A DNA stretch of 64,000 bases from Cribrihabitans_A neustonicus (GCF_048820895.1 NZ_JBMERQ010000001.1:1008764-1072763); one strand, 5' to 3'; positions 8,702 to 17,710 are shown, numbered from the stretch's first letter. The notes: generated by a model from the letters alone, not told the origin. A program made the numbers and translations.

Positions 8702-9304
8702 TCACAAGGTCAGCAGCTTCGCGGCAATCACCCACATCGTGAGGCCGACGAGCGCGTCCAGCACCTGCCAGGCCCGGGGCTTGGCAAAAACCGGCGCCAG
8801 AAGGCTGGCGCCATAGCCGAGTGTGAAGAAGAAGGTGAAGCTTGCAAGGCTCGCCCCCGCAGCAAAGACCAGCGGCTGCGGATACTGGGCGGAAATCGAG
8901 CCTAGCAGCACCACGGTATCAAGGTAGACATGCGGATTCAGCCAGGTCAGCGCCAGCACGGTGGCGAGCACCGGCAGCAGAGCGCTTGCCCCTGCCCCGG
9001 CCCCGGCCTCCAGCGCCCCGCCGCCCCTCCAGGCCGCACGCAGGCTGCGGGCGCCGTACCAGATCAGGAAGGCCGCGCCGCCAAAGCGCATCGCCTGCTC
9101 GAACCACGGCACCGCCAGCGCCAGCGCGCCGAAGCCGAAGACGCCCGCGGTGATCAGCACCGCATCCGAGCCCGCGCAGGTGAGGCAGATCCAGAACACG
9201 TGCTGGCGCCGCAAGCCCTGCCGCAGGACAAAGGCATTCTGCGCGCCGATCGCCATGATCAGGCTCAAGCCAAGGGCAAAACCGGCGGTCAGGCTGGGGG
9301 GCAT
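8702..9304 (-). CDS. argO: LysE/ArgO-family amino-acid exporter
   Basis: Membrane protein of 200 aa with five to six helices. The N-terminal motif GFALGLSLIMAIGAQNAFVLRQG is the LysE/ArgO signature, and LTWLNPHVYLDTVVLLGSIS is the conserved second motif. ArgO exports L-arginine (and the toxic analogue canavanine) or lysine. It is divergent from a LysR regulator of ArgP/LysG type with 89 bp between starts, the standard regulator-exporter arrangement, which supports the ArgO/LysE assignment over a generic RhtB call. Confidence 0.93.
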   Translation of the reverse strand: MPPSLTAGFALGLSLIMAIGAQNAFVLRQGLRRQHVFWICLTCAGSDAVLITAGVFGFGALALAVPWFEQAMRFGGAAFLIWYGARSLRAAWRGGGALEAGAGAGASALLPVLATVLALTWLNPHVYLDTVVLLGSISAQYPQPLVFAAGASLASFTFFFTLGYGASLLAPVFAKPRAWQVLDALVGLTMWVIAAKLLTL

Positions 9305-9393
9305 GGGCGTCTCCTTTTGTTTTCCATGGTTTGACTAGCCCCGGCGCGCCGATTAATCCAGTTAAAGAGATTAACCTCAGATTAGAGTTTCTA

Positions 9394-10278
9394 ATGCACC
9401 TGGACCCTAGCCAGCTTGCCGCCCTCTCCGCCGTTCTGCGGCTCGGCAGTTTTGACGCGGCGGCGCACGCGCTGCGCGTCACGCCCTCCGCAGTCTCGCA
9501 GCGGATCAAGGCGCTGGAAGACCGGATCGGCACCGTCCTCGTGCTGCGCGGCGCGCCCTGCACCGGCACCGCTGCCGGGATGCGGCTGGCCAAACATAAC
9601 GAGGACATCGGCCTTCTGGAATCGCAGCTCGCACGCGAGCTATCGCTGGAGGCCGGCGCGGGTCCGGCCCGCCTGCGGGTGGCGGTCAATGCCGACAGCC
9701 TTGCGACCTGGTTCATCGAGGCCATGACGGCCGCCCCCGGTGTGCTGTTCGACCTGGTGATCGACGATCAGGACCACAGCGCCGAGTGGCTGAAACGCGG
9801 CGAGGTTTCGGCCGCGGTCACCGCCAGCAGCCGCGCGGTCACCGGGTTTGACGCGCACCCGCTCGGCACCCTGCCATATGTGGCAACCGCCAGCCCCGCC
9901 TTCATGGCGCGCCACTTCCCCAATGGCGTCAACGCCAGCGCCGCCGCCCGCGCCCCCTGCCTGATTTTCAACGCCAAGGACATGCTGCAACGGCGCTGGC
10001 TGGAGATGAATGTCGCCCCGCAACTTTTGCCGCCCGCGCATTTTCTGCCTTCAAGCCAAGCCTTCGTCGATGCCGCGCTCGCAGGGCTCGGCTGGGGCAT
10101 GAACCCGGAGGCGCTGGCGGCGCCGCACCTCGCCGCAGGCCGCCTGGTGCCGCTGATAGCAAACACCGCGCTGCCGGTGCCGCTCACCTGGCAGGTGGCC
10201 CGGGTGATGGCGCCGGCCCTTGCGGATGTGACCCAAGCCGTGCTGAAGTCCGCCCGCGCTCATCTGCGCCAAGACTGA
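9394..10278 (+). CDS. argP: LysR-family regulator of arginine/lysine export (ArgP/LysG type)
   Basis: LTTR of 294 aa. The N-terminal winged HTH reads LAALSAVLRLGSFDAAAHAL then VTPSAVSQRIKALEDRIGTV, very close to ArgP/IciA (same SAVSQRIKALE core). The effector domain follows from residue ~95. In E. coli, ArgP activates argO with arginine and is blocked by lysine. An open frame extends upstream to 9331, but ATG 9394 gives the normal ArgP N-terminus. The 89-bp gap to argO is AT-rich (gttaaagagattaacctcag) and is the likely shared promoter/operator. Confidence 0.92.
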   Translation: MHLDPSQLAALSAVLRLGSFDAAAHALRVTPSAVSQRIKALEDRIGTVLVLRGAPCTGTAAGMRLAKHNEDIGLLESQLARELSLEAGAGPARLRVAVNADSLATWFIEAMTAAPGVLFDLVIDDQDHSAEWLKRGEVSAAVTASSRAVTGFDAHPLGTLPYVATASPAFMARHFPNGVNASAAARAPCLIFNAKDMLQRRWLEMNVAPQLLPPAHFLPSSQAFVDAALAGLGWGMNPEALAAPHLAAGRLVPLIANTALPVPLTWQVARVMAPALADVTQAVLKSARAHLRQD

Positions 10279-10319
10279 CCATAACGACCAATCCGACAGG
10301 ACATTCCGAAAGGCCCCGC

Positions 10320-11012
10320 ATGTTTTCCAAATCCGAACTCAGCTACGAACCGATCCCGCTGCCGCACCGCGCGGACTATTCGGACGCGGATATGCAGGCC
10401 AAGGCGGCGGAGTTCCTCGCCCATATGAAGAACCGCTGCTCGATCCGCGACTTCTCCGGCCGGCCGGTGCCGCGGGACGTGATCGAGAACTGCATCCGCA
10501 CCGCGGGCACTGCGCCCTCGGGGGCCAACCACCAGCCCTGGTTCTTTGCCGCGATCTCTAACCCCGAGCTCAAGGCCCGCATCCGTGCCGAGGCCGAGGA
10601 AGAGGAGAAGAAGTTCTACGAGGGCGGCGCCAGCGACGAGTGGATCAAGGCGCTGGAGCCGATCGGCACCAATGCCGACAAGCCGCATCTGACCATCGCG
10701 CCCTGGCTGATCGTGGTCTTCGGCCAGCGCTGGGGAGAGTTCGACGACGGCACGCGGTTCAAGAACTACTACGTGCCGGAAAGCGTGAACATCGCCACCG
10801 GCTTCCTGCTGGCGGCGCTGCATACCGCGGGGCTGTCGACGCTCACCCACACGCCGAACCCGATGAAGTTCCTGAACGGTGCGCTGGACCGTCCGGATTC
10901 GGAGAAGCCGACGATGATCATCGCCGTGGGGCACCCCGCCGACAAAGCCACCGTGCCGTCGGTGGCGCGGGTGAAAAAGCCGTTCGACGGCATCTGCACG
11001 GTCTACGAATGA
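10320..11012 (+). CDS. Nitroreductase-fold flavoprotein resembling iodotyrosine deiodinase
   Basis: FMN protein of 230 aa in the nitroreductase superfamily. FMN-binding segments are RCSIRDFSGRPVP near residue 39, TAPSGANHQPW at 64-74 and the C-terminal GHPADKATVPSVARVKKPFD. The insertion after the first helix contains E96, Y100 and K121. Spacings of 4 and 21 match the substrate-clamping Glu-Tyr-Lys triad of iodotyrosine deiodinases (mouse E153/Y157/K178), which ordinary nitroreductases lack. Reductive dehalogenation of halotyrosines is therefore plausible; the physiological substrate is unproven. It follows argP by 41 bp and precedes an unknown membrane protein by 16 bp, so co-transcription is possible. 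Confidence 0.85.
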   Translation: MFSKSELSYEPIPLPHRADYSDADMQAKAAEFLAHMKNRCSIRDFSGRPVPRDVIENCIRTAGTAPSGANHQPWFFAAISNPELKARIRAEAEEEEKKFYEGGASDEWIKALEPIGTNADKPHLTIAPWLIVVFGQRWGEFDDGTRFKNYYVPESVNIATGFLLAALHTAGLSTLTHTPNPMKFLNGALDRPDSEKPTMIIAVGHPADKATVPSVARVKKPFDGICTVYE

Positions 11013-11028
11013 GCGGCAGCCCCCCGTT

Positions 11029-11868
11029 ATGAACGGCCACCCGGCCTCCCTGCGCCAGAGCTTCGTCCTGCATTTGGCGCTGCCGCGGGCCGGGCTTCTT
11101 ATGGGATGGTGGGCGGCGAACCAGCTGGTGAAACTGCCGCTGCCAATGGTCTGGGCACTGATCGCGGCTGACGGGCTGTTCTTCCTGTGGCAATGCCGCG
11201 CCTTCCTGCGCAGCGCCGATGCGCATACCCGCGACACCGGCAATCTCGCCCCGGTCTGGGGCGGTTACCTCGCGGTGCTGTTTGCCGGTTTTGCCACTGC
11301 CACCCTGTGGTGGGATGCGGTGCTGATCGCCAGCCACGAGGAAACCACGCCTTACGCAGTGAAACGCGCGCAGGACCGGGAGGCGCTCTACCGCCTCACC
11401 GTCGCTCCCGGCGGCACCGGGCTGGTATTCGAGGGCGAGATCACCCATGGCCTCACCCGCCGCCTGCGCCACCTTCTGGCAGCAAACCCAAGCGTCACGC
11501 AACTGCACCTCAGCGGCGCGGGCGGGCTGATCTACGAGGCCCGCGGCGCCGCCCAGCTGGTGCGCGCCCGCGGACTGGAGACCCGCGCAGGCGGGCTCTG
11601 CGCCTCGGCCTGCACGCTTGTTTTCGCGGCAGGCAGCCGCCGCAGCCTGGACACAGGCGGGCAGCTGGGGTTCCACGGCTATGCGCTGATGTTCGAAGGC
11701 GGGCTGCCGCAGGTGGACCTCCTGAGGGAGCAGGAGAAAGACCGCGCCTTTCTCCTGGCGCAGGGCATCAGTGCCGAGCTCGCCGGGCGGATCTTTGCGG
11801 TGCCCAACAGCGGCCTCTGGGTGCCCGAGGCTGCGGAGCTGCTATCAGGCGGTATGATAACCCCCTGA
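11029..11868 (+). CDS. Membrane protein with ClpP/crotonase-like periplasmic domain, unknown function
   Basis: Protein of 279 aa. Three hydrophobic segments occupy residues ~10-105 (GLLMGWWAANQLVKLPLPMV; ALIAADGLFFLWQ; YLAVLFAGFATATLWW), followed by a soluble domain. That domain has beta-strand/glycine patterns (GLVFEGEITHGLTRRLRHLL; VTQLHLSGAGGLIYEARGAA) and GGLCASACTLVFAAGSRRSL, a motif seen in ClpP-like unknown proteins that centre on a Ser-Ala-Cys turn. Whether it is a protease is unknown; the classical Ser-His-Asp triad is not obvious, although GFHGY near residue 210 offers a histidine. It starts 16 bp after the deiodinase-like gene. Confidence 0.75.
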   Translation: MNGHPASLRQSFVLHLALPRAGLLMGWWAANQLVKLPLPMVWALIAADGLFFLWQCRAFLRSADAHTRDTGNLAPVWGGYLAVLFAGFATATLWWDAVLIASHEETTPYAVKRAQDREALYRLTVAPGGTGLVFEGEITHGLTRRLRHLLAANPSVTQLHLSGAGGLIYEARGAAQLVRARGLETRAGGLCASACTLVFAAGSRRSLDTGGQLGFHGYALMFEGGLPQVDLLREQEKDRAFLLAQGISAELAGRIFAVPNSGLWVPEAAELLSGGMITP

Positions 11869-11874
11869 CAACAC

Positions 11875-11900
11875 AAAAAAGCCCGCCAAATGCGGCGGGC
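11875..11900 (-). terminator. Rho-independent terminator of yebC
   Basis: On the minus strand GCCCGCC pairs with GGCGGGC across a 6-nt loop (11881-11900) and is followed by six Ts (11875-11880). It lies just after the yebC stop and may also stop plus-strand transcription from the upstream gene. Confidence 0.85.
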
Positions 11901-11925
11901 CTTAGATAGTGTGCGGCGGCGCGGT

Positions 11926-12666
11926 TCAAAGCTGCGCCATTACCTCGTCGCTGGCTTCGAAATTGGTGGTGACCCGCTGCACGTCGTCGTCGTCCTCCAG
12001 CGCATCAACCAGCTTCATCAGCTTCTGCATGCCTTCGAGGTCCAGCTCCGTGGTGGTGGTCGGCTTCCAGACCAGCTTGGTCGACTCGGATTCGCCCAGC
12101 TCCGCTTCCAGCGCGTTCGAAACCTCGTTGAGGTCGGTGTCGGCGCAGTAGACGATATGACCGTCCTCGGAGCTTTCCACGTCCTCCGCGCCCGCTTCAA
12201 TCGCCGCCATCATCACGGTGTCGGAATCGCCAACGGAGGCCGGGAAGGTGACTTCGCCCTTGCGTTCGAACATGAAGCCGACCGAGCCGGTCTCGCCCAG
12301 GTTGCCGCCGTTCTTGGCGAAGGTGGAACGAACGTTGGAGGCGGTGCGGTTCTTGTTATCTGTCATCGCCTCGACAATGACGGCGACGCCGCTGGGGCCG
12401 TAGCCCTCGTAGCGGATCTCGTCGTAGTTCTCGGCATCGCCGCCGGTGGCCTTCTTGATCGCGCGCTCGATCACGTCCTTCGGGACGGACTGGCTCTTGG
12501 CTTCCTTGACGGCCAGGCGCAGGCGCGGGTTCTTGTCGGGGTCGGGGTCGCCCATCTTGGCGGCCACGGTGATCTCCTTGGCCAGCTTGGAAAACAGTTT
12601 CGACCGCGCCGCATCCTGACGGCCCTTGCGGTGCTGAATGTTAGCCCATTTTGAATGGCCTGCCAT
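11926..12666 (-). CDS. yebC: YebC/PmpR family protein
   Basis: Protein of 246 aa, full YebC length. It opens MAGHSKWANIQHRKGRQDAA, the invariant N-terminal signature, followed by ARSKLFSKLAKEITVAAKMG and the ENYDEIRYEGYGPSGVAVIV motif of domain 2. YebC proteins are cytoplasmic; older work described them as transcriptional regulators, newer work as translation factors that relieve ribosome stalling on proline-rich stretches. A very long open frame continues upstream to 14124 in antisense to the SLC13 gene; the start at 12666 is fixed by family conservation. Confidence 0.96.
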   Translation of the reverse strand: MAGHSKWANIQHRKGRQDAARSKLFSKLAKEITVAAKMGDPDPDKNPRLRLAVKEAKSQSVPKDVIERAIKKATGGDAENYDEIRYEGYGPSGVAVIVEAMTDNKNRTASNVRSTFAKNGGNLGETGSVGFMFERKGEVTFPASVGDSDTVMMAAIEAGAEDVESSEDGHIVYCADTDLNEVSNALEAELGESESTKLVWKPTTTTELDLEGMQKLMKLVDALEDDDDVQRVTTNFEASDEVMAQL

Positions 12667-12789
12667 GGTGCATCCTTGCTGCTGTAACTTTGAATTGGCG
12701 CTCATATAGCCCTGCCCCGCCCCTGCTTTCAAGCGCTGGCCCGCGTCTTGGCCCTTGTGCGCCTGCGGGGCGGCGCTAATCATGGCGGC

Positions 12790-14565
12790 ATGACTTTCGA
12801 TCAGAGCGTTTTGTTTGGCCTTTTTGCCCTCGTCTTTGCCCTCCTCCTGTGGGGGCGCTACCGCTATGACCTCGTCGCCTTCGGGGCGCTGATGGCCGGG
12901 GTGGTGCTGGGCGTGGTGCCGTCCGGGGAGGCGTTTTCCGGCTTCGGCCACCCGGCGACGCTGGTGGTGGCGCTGGTGCTCATCGTCTCTGCCGGGCTGG
13001 TGCGTTCGGGTGCAGTCTATCTCATTACCCGAACGCTGGTGGATTCGGCGCGCGGGCTTGGCGCGCATATCGCTCTGATGGGCGGGGTGGGTGCGGTGCT
13101 CTCCGCCTTCATGAACAATGTGGCGGCGCTGGCGCTCCTGATGCCGGTCGACATCCAGACTGCGCGAAAAGCGGGCCGTGCGCCGGGTCTCAGCCTGATG
13201 CCGCTGTCCTTTGCCACCATCCTCGGCGGCATGGCCACACTGATCGGAACCCCGCCCAACATCATTATCGCCGCAATCCGGGAGGAGACGCTGGGCGAAC
13301 CCTTCCGCATGTTCGACTTCGCGCCCGTCGGTGGCACCGCGGCGCTGGCGGGGCTGGTGTTCGTGGCGCTCGCGGGCTGGCGGCTGATCCCCAGCCGGTC
13401 GAATGCGGCAGGTGCTGCCGAGGCGCAGCTGGAACCCTATATGGCCGAGCTGACCGTGCCAGCCGAATCCGAACTCACCGGCAAGCGCCTGGGCGAACTG
13501 GATGCGGAGGCCGAGAAGGCCGATGTCGCGATCCTCGGCCTGATCCGCGACGGCAAGCGGCTGTACGGGCGGGCCGCGGCCTCGCTGCTGCGCGAGGGCG
13601 ACGTCCTGGTGATCGAGGCCGGGCCGGAGGCGCTGGACGAGTTCCGCAGCGCGCTGAAGCTCGATTTCGCCGATGCCGCGCGGCAGGACAAGCTGACCGC
13701 GGCGGGCGAAGGGCTGGAACTGGTCGAACTGGTGGTGCCCGAGACCGCCCGGATCAACGGCCGCAGCGCCCAAGCGCTCGGGCTGTCCTGGCGCCAGAAC
13801 GCGGTGCTCCTGGGACTGGCGCGTCAGGGCCGCCGCCTGACCGGCCACATCCGCCAGACCGATATCCAGCCGGGCGACATCCTGCTGGTCCTCTGTCCGC
13901 AAGGCCGCACCGCCGATGTGGCGGAATGGCTGGGCTGCCTGCCGCTGGCCGAGCGCGGGCTGGCGGTCACCGCCGATGACAAGACCTGGCTTGCCATCGG
14001 ATTGTTCGCCGCTGCGGTACTCGCAGCTTCGGTGGGGCTGCTCTATCTGCCGGTGGCGCTGGGGCTGGTGGCGGTGGGCTATGTGCTGTTCAAGATCCTT
14101 CCTATCAGCACACTTTATGACCACGTGGAATGGCCGGTGGTGGTGCTGCTGGGATCAATGATCCCCTTGGGCGCAGCCCTTGAGGCGTCCGGCGGCACCG
14201 CGCTGATCGCGGGCGCGCTCAGCACGCTGACCGCGGGGCTTCCCGCCTGGGCGGTGCTCACAGTGCTGATGGTGGTCACGATGACCCTGTCGGATGTGCT
14301 GAACAACACCGCAACCGCTATTGTCGCCGCACCGGTAGCGATTCAGATGGCGGACACCCTGGGCGTCTCTCCCGACCCGTTCCTGATGGCGGTAGCGGTA
14401 GCGGCGTCAGCGGCGTTCCTCACCCCGATCGGTCACAAGAACAATACCCTGGTGCTGGGGCCCGGCGGCTACCACTTCGGCGACTACTGGCGCATGGGGC
14501 TACCACTGGAGGTTCTGGTGATCGCGGTCTCAGTGCCGGCCATCCTGCTGTTCTGGCCGCTGTAG
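12790..14565 (+). CDS. SLC13 (DASS)-type permease with TrkA-C domains, copy 1
   Basis: Membrane protein of 591 aa. The N-terminal hydrophobic half (residues 1-215) carries the DASS motif NNVAALALLMPV and the conserved TLIGTPPNIIIAA. Two soluble TrkA-C/RCK-C domains follow (~220-400; ESELTGKRLGELD and RINGRSAQALGLSW), then a second membrane half with VLNNTATAIVAAPVAI. Such proteins carry dicarboxylates, sulfate or other anions with Na+; the substrate cannot be assigned. It is divergent from yebC (123 bp between starts) and convergent with a second SLC13 permease of nearly equal length. Confidence 0.92.
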   Translation: MTFDQSVLFGLFALVFALLLWGRYRYDLVAFGALMAGVVLGVVPSGEAFSGFGHPATLVVALVLIVSAGLVRSGAVYLITRTLVDSARGLGAHIALMGGVGAVLSAFMNNVAALALLMPVDIQTARKAGRAPGLSLMPLSFATILGGMATLIGTPPNIIIAAIREETLGEPFRMFDFAPVGGTAALAGLVFVALAGWRLIPSRSNAAGAAEAQLEPYMAELTVPAESELTGKRLGELDAEAEKADVAILGLIRDGKRLYGRAAASLLREGDVLVIEAGPEALDEFRSALKLDFADAARQDKLTAAGEGLELVELVVPETARINGRSAQALGLSWRQNAVLLGLARQGRRLTGHIRQTDIQPGDILLVLCPQGRTADVAEWLGCLPLAERGLAVTADDKTWLAIGLFAAAVLAASVGLLYLPVALGLVAVGYVLFKILPISTLYDHVEWPVVVLLGSMIPLGAALEASGGTALIAGALSTLTAGLPAWAVLTVLMVVTMTLSDVLNNTATAIVAAPVAIQMADTLGVSPDPFLMAVAVAASAAFLTPIGHKNNTLVLGPGGYHFGDYWRMGLPLEVLVIAVSVPAILLFWPL

Positions 14566-14922
14566 TCCCCGAGCTCTCACGCAGGACTGATGGCCGGGGG
14601 CTGTCAGTGCCACGCCCCTGCCACCTGGGGAAAGAATCCGCCTGTCACAAAATTGCCGGCCTGCAGCCCTGGAACGGCCCAGCGCTGCCTGCATTGATGC
14701 CTGAGATGCCGTATCAGCCGCGGCCTACACCGCCAAAGCCTGGGACAGCAAAGCTATTGCCGTCGATGCCGCCACTATCGCAAATAGGAAACCATTCCTG
14801 AAAACCATAACCTCACCCTGTCTTTATACCCTCCTTCAGATAGGGCTTGTTTTGTTAACCGCATGTAAACACTTCGGCAGTCGGCGAAAATCTGCCGAAA
14901 AACGTGACTTCGCGTTGCAGCT
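14566..14922. other. 357-bp gap between convergent SLC13 genes
   Basis: No coding frame with family features was found. The right part is less GC-rich than its surroundings and contains a short hairpin, TTCGGCAG (14873-14880) paired with CTGCCGAA (14892-14899), close to the 3' end of the second permease. It lacks a T-run on the minus strand, so it is at best a weak terminator. Confidence 0.5.
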
Positions 14923-16701
14923 TCAGAGCGGCCAGATGAAGGGGATGAGCAGCGACGCCAGCAGGCCGACAGTGAGGTTGAGCGGGATGCCCACGCGCAG
15001 GAAGTCGGTGAACTTGTAGCCGCCGGGACCGTAAACCAGCATGTTGGTCTGATAGCCGATCGGCGTTGCGAAGGAGGCCGAGGCCGCCACCATCACCGCC
15101 ACAACCAGCGGCCGCGGATCGACGCCCATGGCCTGCGCGAGGCCAATGGCAATCGGTGTCACCACCACGGCCACCGCGTTGTTGGAGACCAGCTCGGTCA
15201 GCACCGACGTCAGCAGATAGACCGCCCAAACAAGCAGGAACGGCGGCAGCACCGACAGCGACGGCGCGAGGCTCTGCACGATCAGGCGCACCGCGCCCGA
15301 GCTCTCCAGCGCCGCACCGATGGCAAGCATGGAGAAGATCAGCGCCAGCAGGCGGCCGTCGACAAAGGAGAATGCCTCGTCCGCGTCGATGCAGCGGGTG
15401 ACCAGCACCAGCGCCACTGACAGAACCGACAGCATCAGAATTGGCGCCAAGCCCAGCGCCGCCAGGATAACGATGGAAAACAGCGAAAGGATGGCAATCG
15501 GCGCGTGGCTGCGGCGGTAGGCGCGCTGGGTCGGCTGGGAGACATCGGCCAGGTCCATTTCCGACGCCAGCCGCTGGATATCGGCGGGCGCGCCTTCCAG
15601 CAGCAGGGTATCGCCGATCCGCACCACCAGGTCATCCAGCTGCACGCCGATGTTCTGATTCCGCCGGTGCACCGCCAAAGTGTAGACGCCGTAACGGCGG
15701 CGCAGGCGCAGCGCGCCGAGCGTGCGGCCAACCATCCGGCAGCCGGGGGTAATCAGTACCTCCACCGTCTGCGTCTCAACCGCCGAGACCTGATCGACGC
15801 GCTTCAGTTCCTTGTTGCTCTGCAGGCTCAGAAGCTCGGTCATCCGCGTGCGCAGCACAACCCGGTCGCCCACCTGAAGCTCCACCCCTTCGAGATTGCG
15901 GCGCAGCGACTCGTCGCCGCGGATCACGTCGATCAGCCGCACGCCCGGGCGCTTGAACAGCTGCACACCGGTCACCTCGCGGCCGATCAGGTTGCTGTCG
16001 GGCGGGATTACCGCTTCGGTGAAAAACTTCATCCTGGACTTGTCGCTCAGCATCGACGCCATGCTGTCGCGCGCGGGCAGCAGCCGCGGCGCGATGAAAC
16101 GCAGATAGACCATGCCATAAGCCACGAGAAACAGCCCCAGCGGCGTCACCTCGAAGATGGTGAAGGGCCGAAGCCCCTGGGCACGGGCGACACCGTCGAC
16201 CAGAAGGTTGGTGGAGGTGCCGATCAGCGTCAGTGTGCCGCCGAGAATCGCCGCATAGCTGAGCGGGATCAGCATCTTGGAGGGCGCTACTTCCAGCGTG
16301 CGGGAGATCTGGATGAAGACCGGGATCATCACCACCACCACCGGCGTGTTGGAGACCACGGCTGAGGCCGCCACCACGAAGGCCATCAGCAGCGCGATGG
16401 CCAGCCGCGGCCGCACTCCGGCCTGGGTCTTGGCGGCCTGAGTGAAGGCATCCAGCGACCCCGTGCGCACCAGGGCGCCCATGATGATAAACATCGCGGC
16501 AATGGTCCAGGGCGCCGGGTTCGACAGCACCGGCAGCGCCTCGCTGTAGGGCAAGACGCCGGTTGCAAGCATCACCGAGACGCCGGTGATCGCCACAACT
16601 TCGGTCGGGTAGGTTTCCTTCAGGAAGGCCAGGAACATGGCCAGAACGATCACAAGAGCCAGGATCGCGTTGCCGGTGTCACCAATCTGGAAAAACTGCA
16701 T
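14923..16701 (-). CDS. SLC13 (DASS)-type permease with TrkA-C domains, copy 2
   Basis: Membrane protein of 592 aa with the same architecture as 12790-14565. The N-terminal membrane half has NTPVVVVMIPVFIQI and TLTLIGTSTNLLVDG. Two TrkA-C/RCK-C domains lie near residues 215-390 (SNLIGREVTGVQLFKRPGV; PGCRMVGRTLGALRLRRRYG). The second membrane half has ELVSNNAVAVVVTPIAIGLA and ATPIGYQTNMLVYGPGGY. The last motif and similar domain order show the two genes are distant paralogues rather than a recent duplication. Probably Na+-coupled anion uptake, regulated through the RCK-C domains; substrate unknown. No clear Shine-Dalgarno precedes the ATG at 16701. Confidence 0.92.
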   Translation of the reverse strand: MQFFQIGDTGNAILALVIVLAMFLAFLKETYPTEVVAITGVSVMLATGVLPYSEALPVLSNPAPWTIAAMFIIMGALVRTGSLDAFTQAAKTQAGVRPRLAIALLMAFVVAASAVVSNTPVVVVMIPVFIQISRTLEVAPSKMLIPLSYAAILGGTLTLIGTSTNLLVDGVARAQGLRPFTIFEVTPLGLFLVAYGMVYLRFIAPRLLPARDSMASMLSDKSRMKFFTEAVIPPDSNLIGREVTGVQLFKRPGVRLIDVIRGDESLRRNLEGVELQVGDRVVLRTRMTELLSLQSNKELKRVDQVSAVETQTVEVLITPGCRMVGRTLGALRLRRRYGVYTLAVHRRNQNIGVQLDDLVVRIGDTLLLEGAPADIQRLASEMDLADVSQPTQRAYRRSHAPIAILSLFSIVILAALGLAPILMLSVLSVALVLVTRCIDADEAFSFVDGRLLALIFSMLAIGAALESSGAVRLIVQSLAPSLSVLPPFLLVWAVYLLTSVLTELVSNNAVAVVVTPIAIGLAQAMGVDPRPLVVAVMVAASASFATPIGYQTNMLVYGPGGYKFTDFLRVGIPLNLTVGLLASLLIPFIWPL

Positions 16702-16879
16702 ATGCCGTGACTAAACCCGTATTCGTGCCCAACCGCCCGGGCGCCGCATGACCCGCCGCCATCGCGCAGTCTCCCCGAGGACCTTTAGCAGCGCAAGAAA
16801 TTCCGCGCCTTCCCCGCCCTCTTACTGCACCGGGCGATTATTACAACAGGCGGCTGCACCGGGCATGCGGCCTGCGCGC

Positions 16880-17692
16880 TCAGGGCGCAGCAGGCTCCAG
16901 AAGCCCGCCCTGACGCACCATGCGCACCTGCTTGGCGGCACCGGTGCGGTCGTCGGTCTCGACGAAGACGCCCGACAGAGACGCCTCACCATTAGCCGGG
17001 GTGAAGCGGGTCTTCGGCATGCCGGTCAGGAAGCGGCGCATCGGCTCGGCCTTTTCCATGCCGATCACCGAGTCGTAATCGCCGCACATGCCGGCATCGG
17101 TGATATAGGCGGTGCCGTTGGCGAGCACCTGCGCGTCCGCGGTCGGCACGTGGGTATGCGTCCCCGCCACCAGCGAGGCGCGGCCGTTGCAGAAATGGCC
17201 CATCGCCATCTTCTCCGAAGTGGCCTCGCAATGCATATCGACGATCACCGCCTGCGCCAGCCCGCCGCGCGGGTGCGCCTTCAGCACTGCCTCGACGGCG
17301 CCGAAGGGATCGTCGAAGGGGCGCTTCATGAACACTTGGCCCAGCACCTGGGTCACCAGCACCTTGCGCCCGCCCGGCGCGTCGAACAGGCGGAAGCCGC
17401 GGCCCGGCGCACCCTTGGCAAAGTTAAGCGGCCGGAGGATGCGCGGTTCCCTTTCGATGAACTGCAGCATGTCCTTCTGGTCGAAAGCATGGTCGCCCAG
17501 CGTCAGGCAATCGGCGCCCGCGTCCAGGAGGAGCTTGGCGTGCTCGCCGCTCAGCCCCATGCCGTTGGAGGCGTTCTCGCCGTTCACCACCACGAAGTCG
17601 AGCCGCCATTCCTGCCTCAGGCGCGGCAGGTTTTCGGTGACGGCACGGCGCCCGGCGCGGCCCATCACATCGCCAAGGAATAGAATACGCAT
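16880..17692 (-). CDS. YmdB-type metallophosphoesterase (TIGR00282 family)
   Basis: Protein of 270 aa with binuclear metal site motifs: RILFLGDVMGRAGRRAV at residues 2-18 (Asp), VVNGENASNGMG near 35 (Asn/Glu), CLTLGDHAFDQKDM near 61 (Asp/His), VDMHCEATSEK near 150 and VAGTHTHVPTADAQVL near 175. Bacillus YmdB hydrolyses 2',3'-cyclic nucleotides; the same family is found across bacteria, usually next to rny in Firmicutes. Here it precedes (on the minus strand) an SLC13 permease and lies downstream of the VOC gene. Whether it acts on cyclic nucleotides in this organism is inferred from family. Confidence 0.92.
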   Translation of the reverse strand: MRILFLGDVMGRAGRRAVTENLPRLRQEWRLDFVVVNGENASNGMGLSGEHAKLLLDAGADCLTLGDHAFDQKDMLQFIEREPRILRPLNFAKGAPGRGFRLFDAPGGRKVLVTQVLGQVFMKRPFDDPFGAVEAVLKAHPRGGLAQAVIVDMHCEATSEKMAMGHFCNGRASLVAGTHTHVPTADAQVLANGTAYITDAGMCGDYDSVIGMEKAEPMRRFLTGMPKTRFTPANGEASLSGVFVETDDRTGAAKQVRMVRQGGLLEPAAP

Positions 17693-17710
17693 GCGCGGCT
17701 GGTAGGCAAC

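Noticed and set aside
12667..14124. Upstream extension of the yebC frame (ORF of 732 aa)
   Set aside because: YebC starts with the invariant MAGHSKWANIQHRK at 12666; the extension is antisense to the SLC13 permease.
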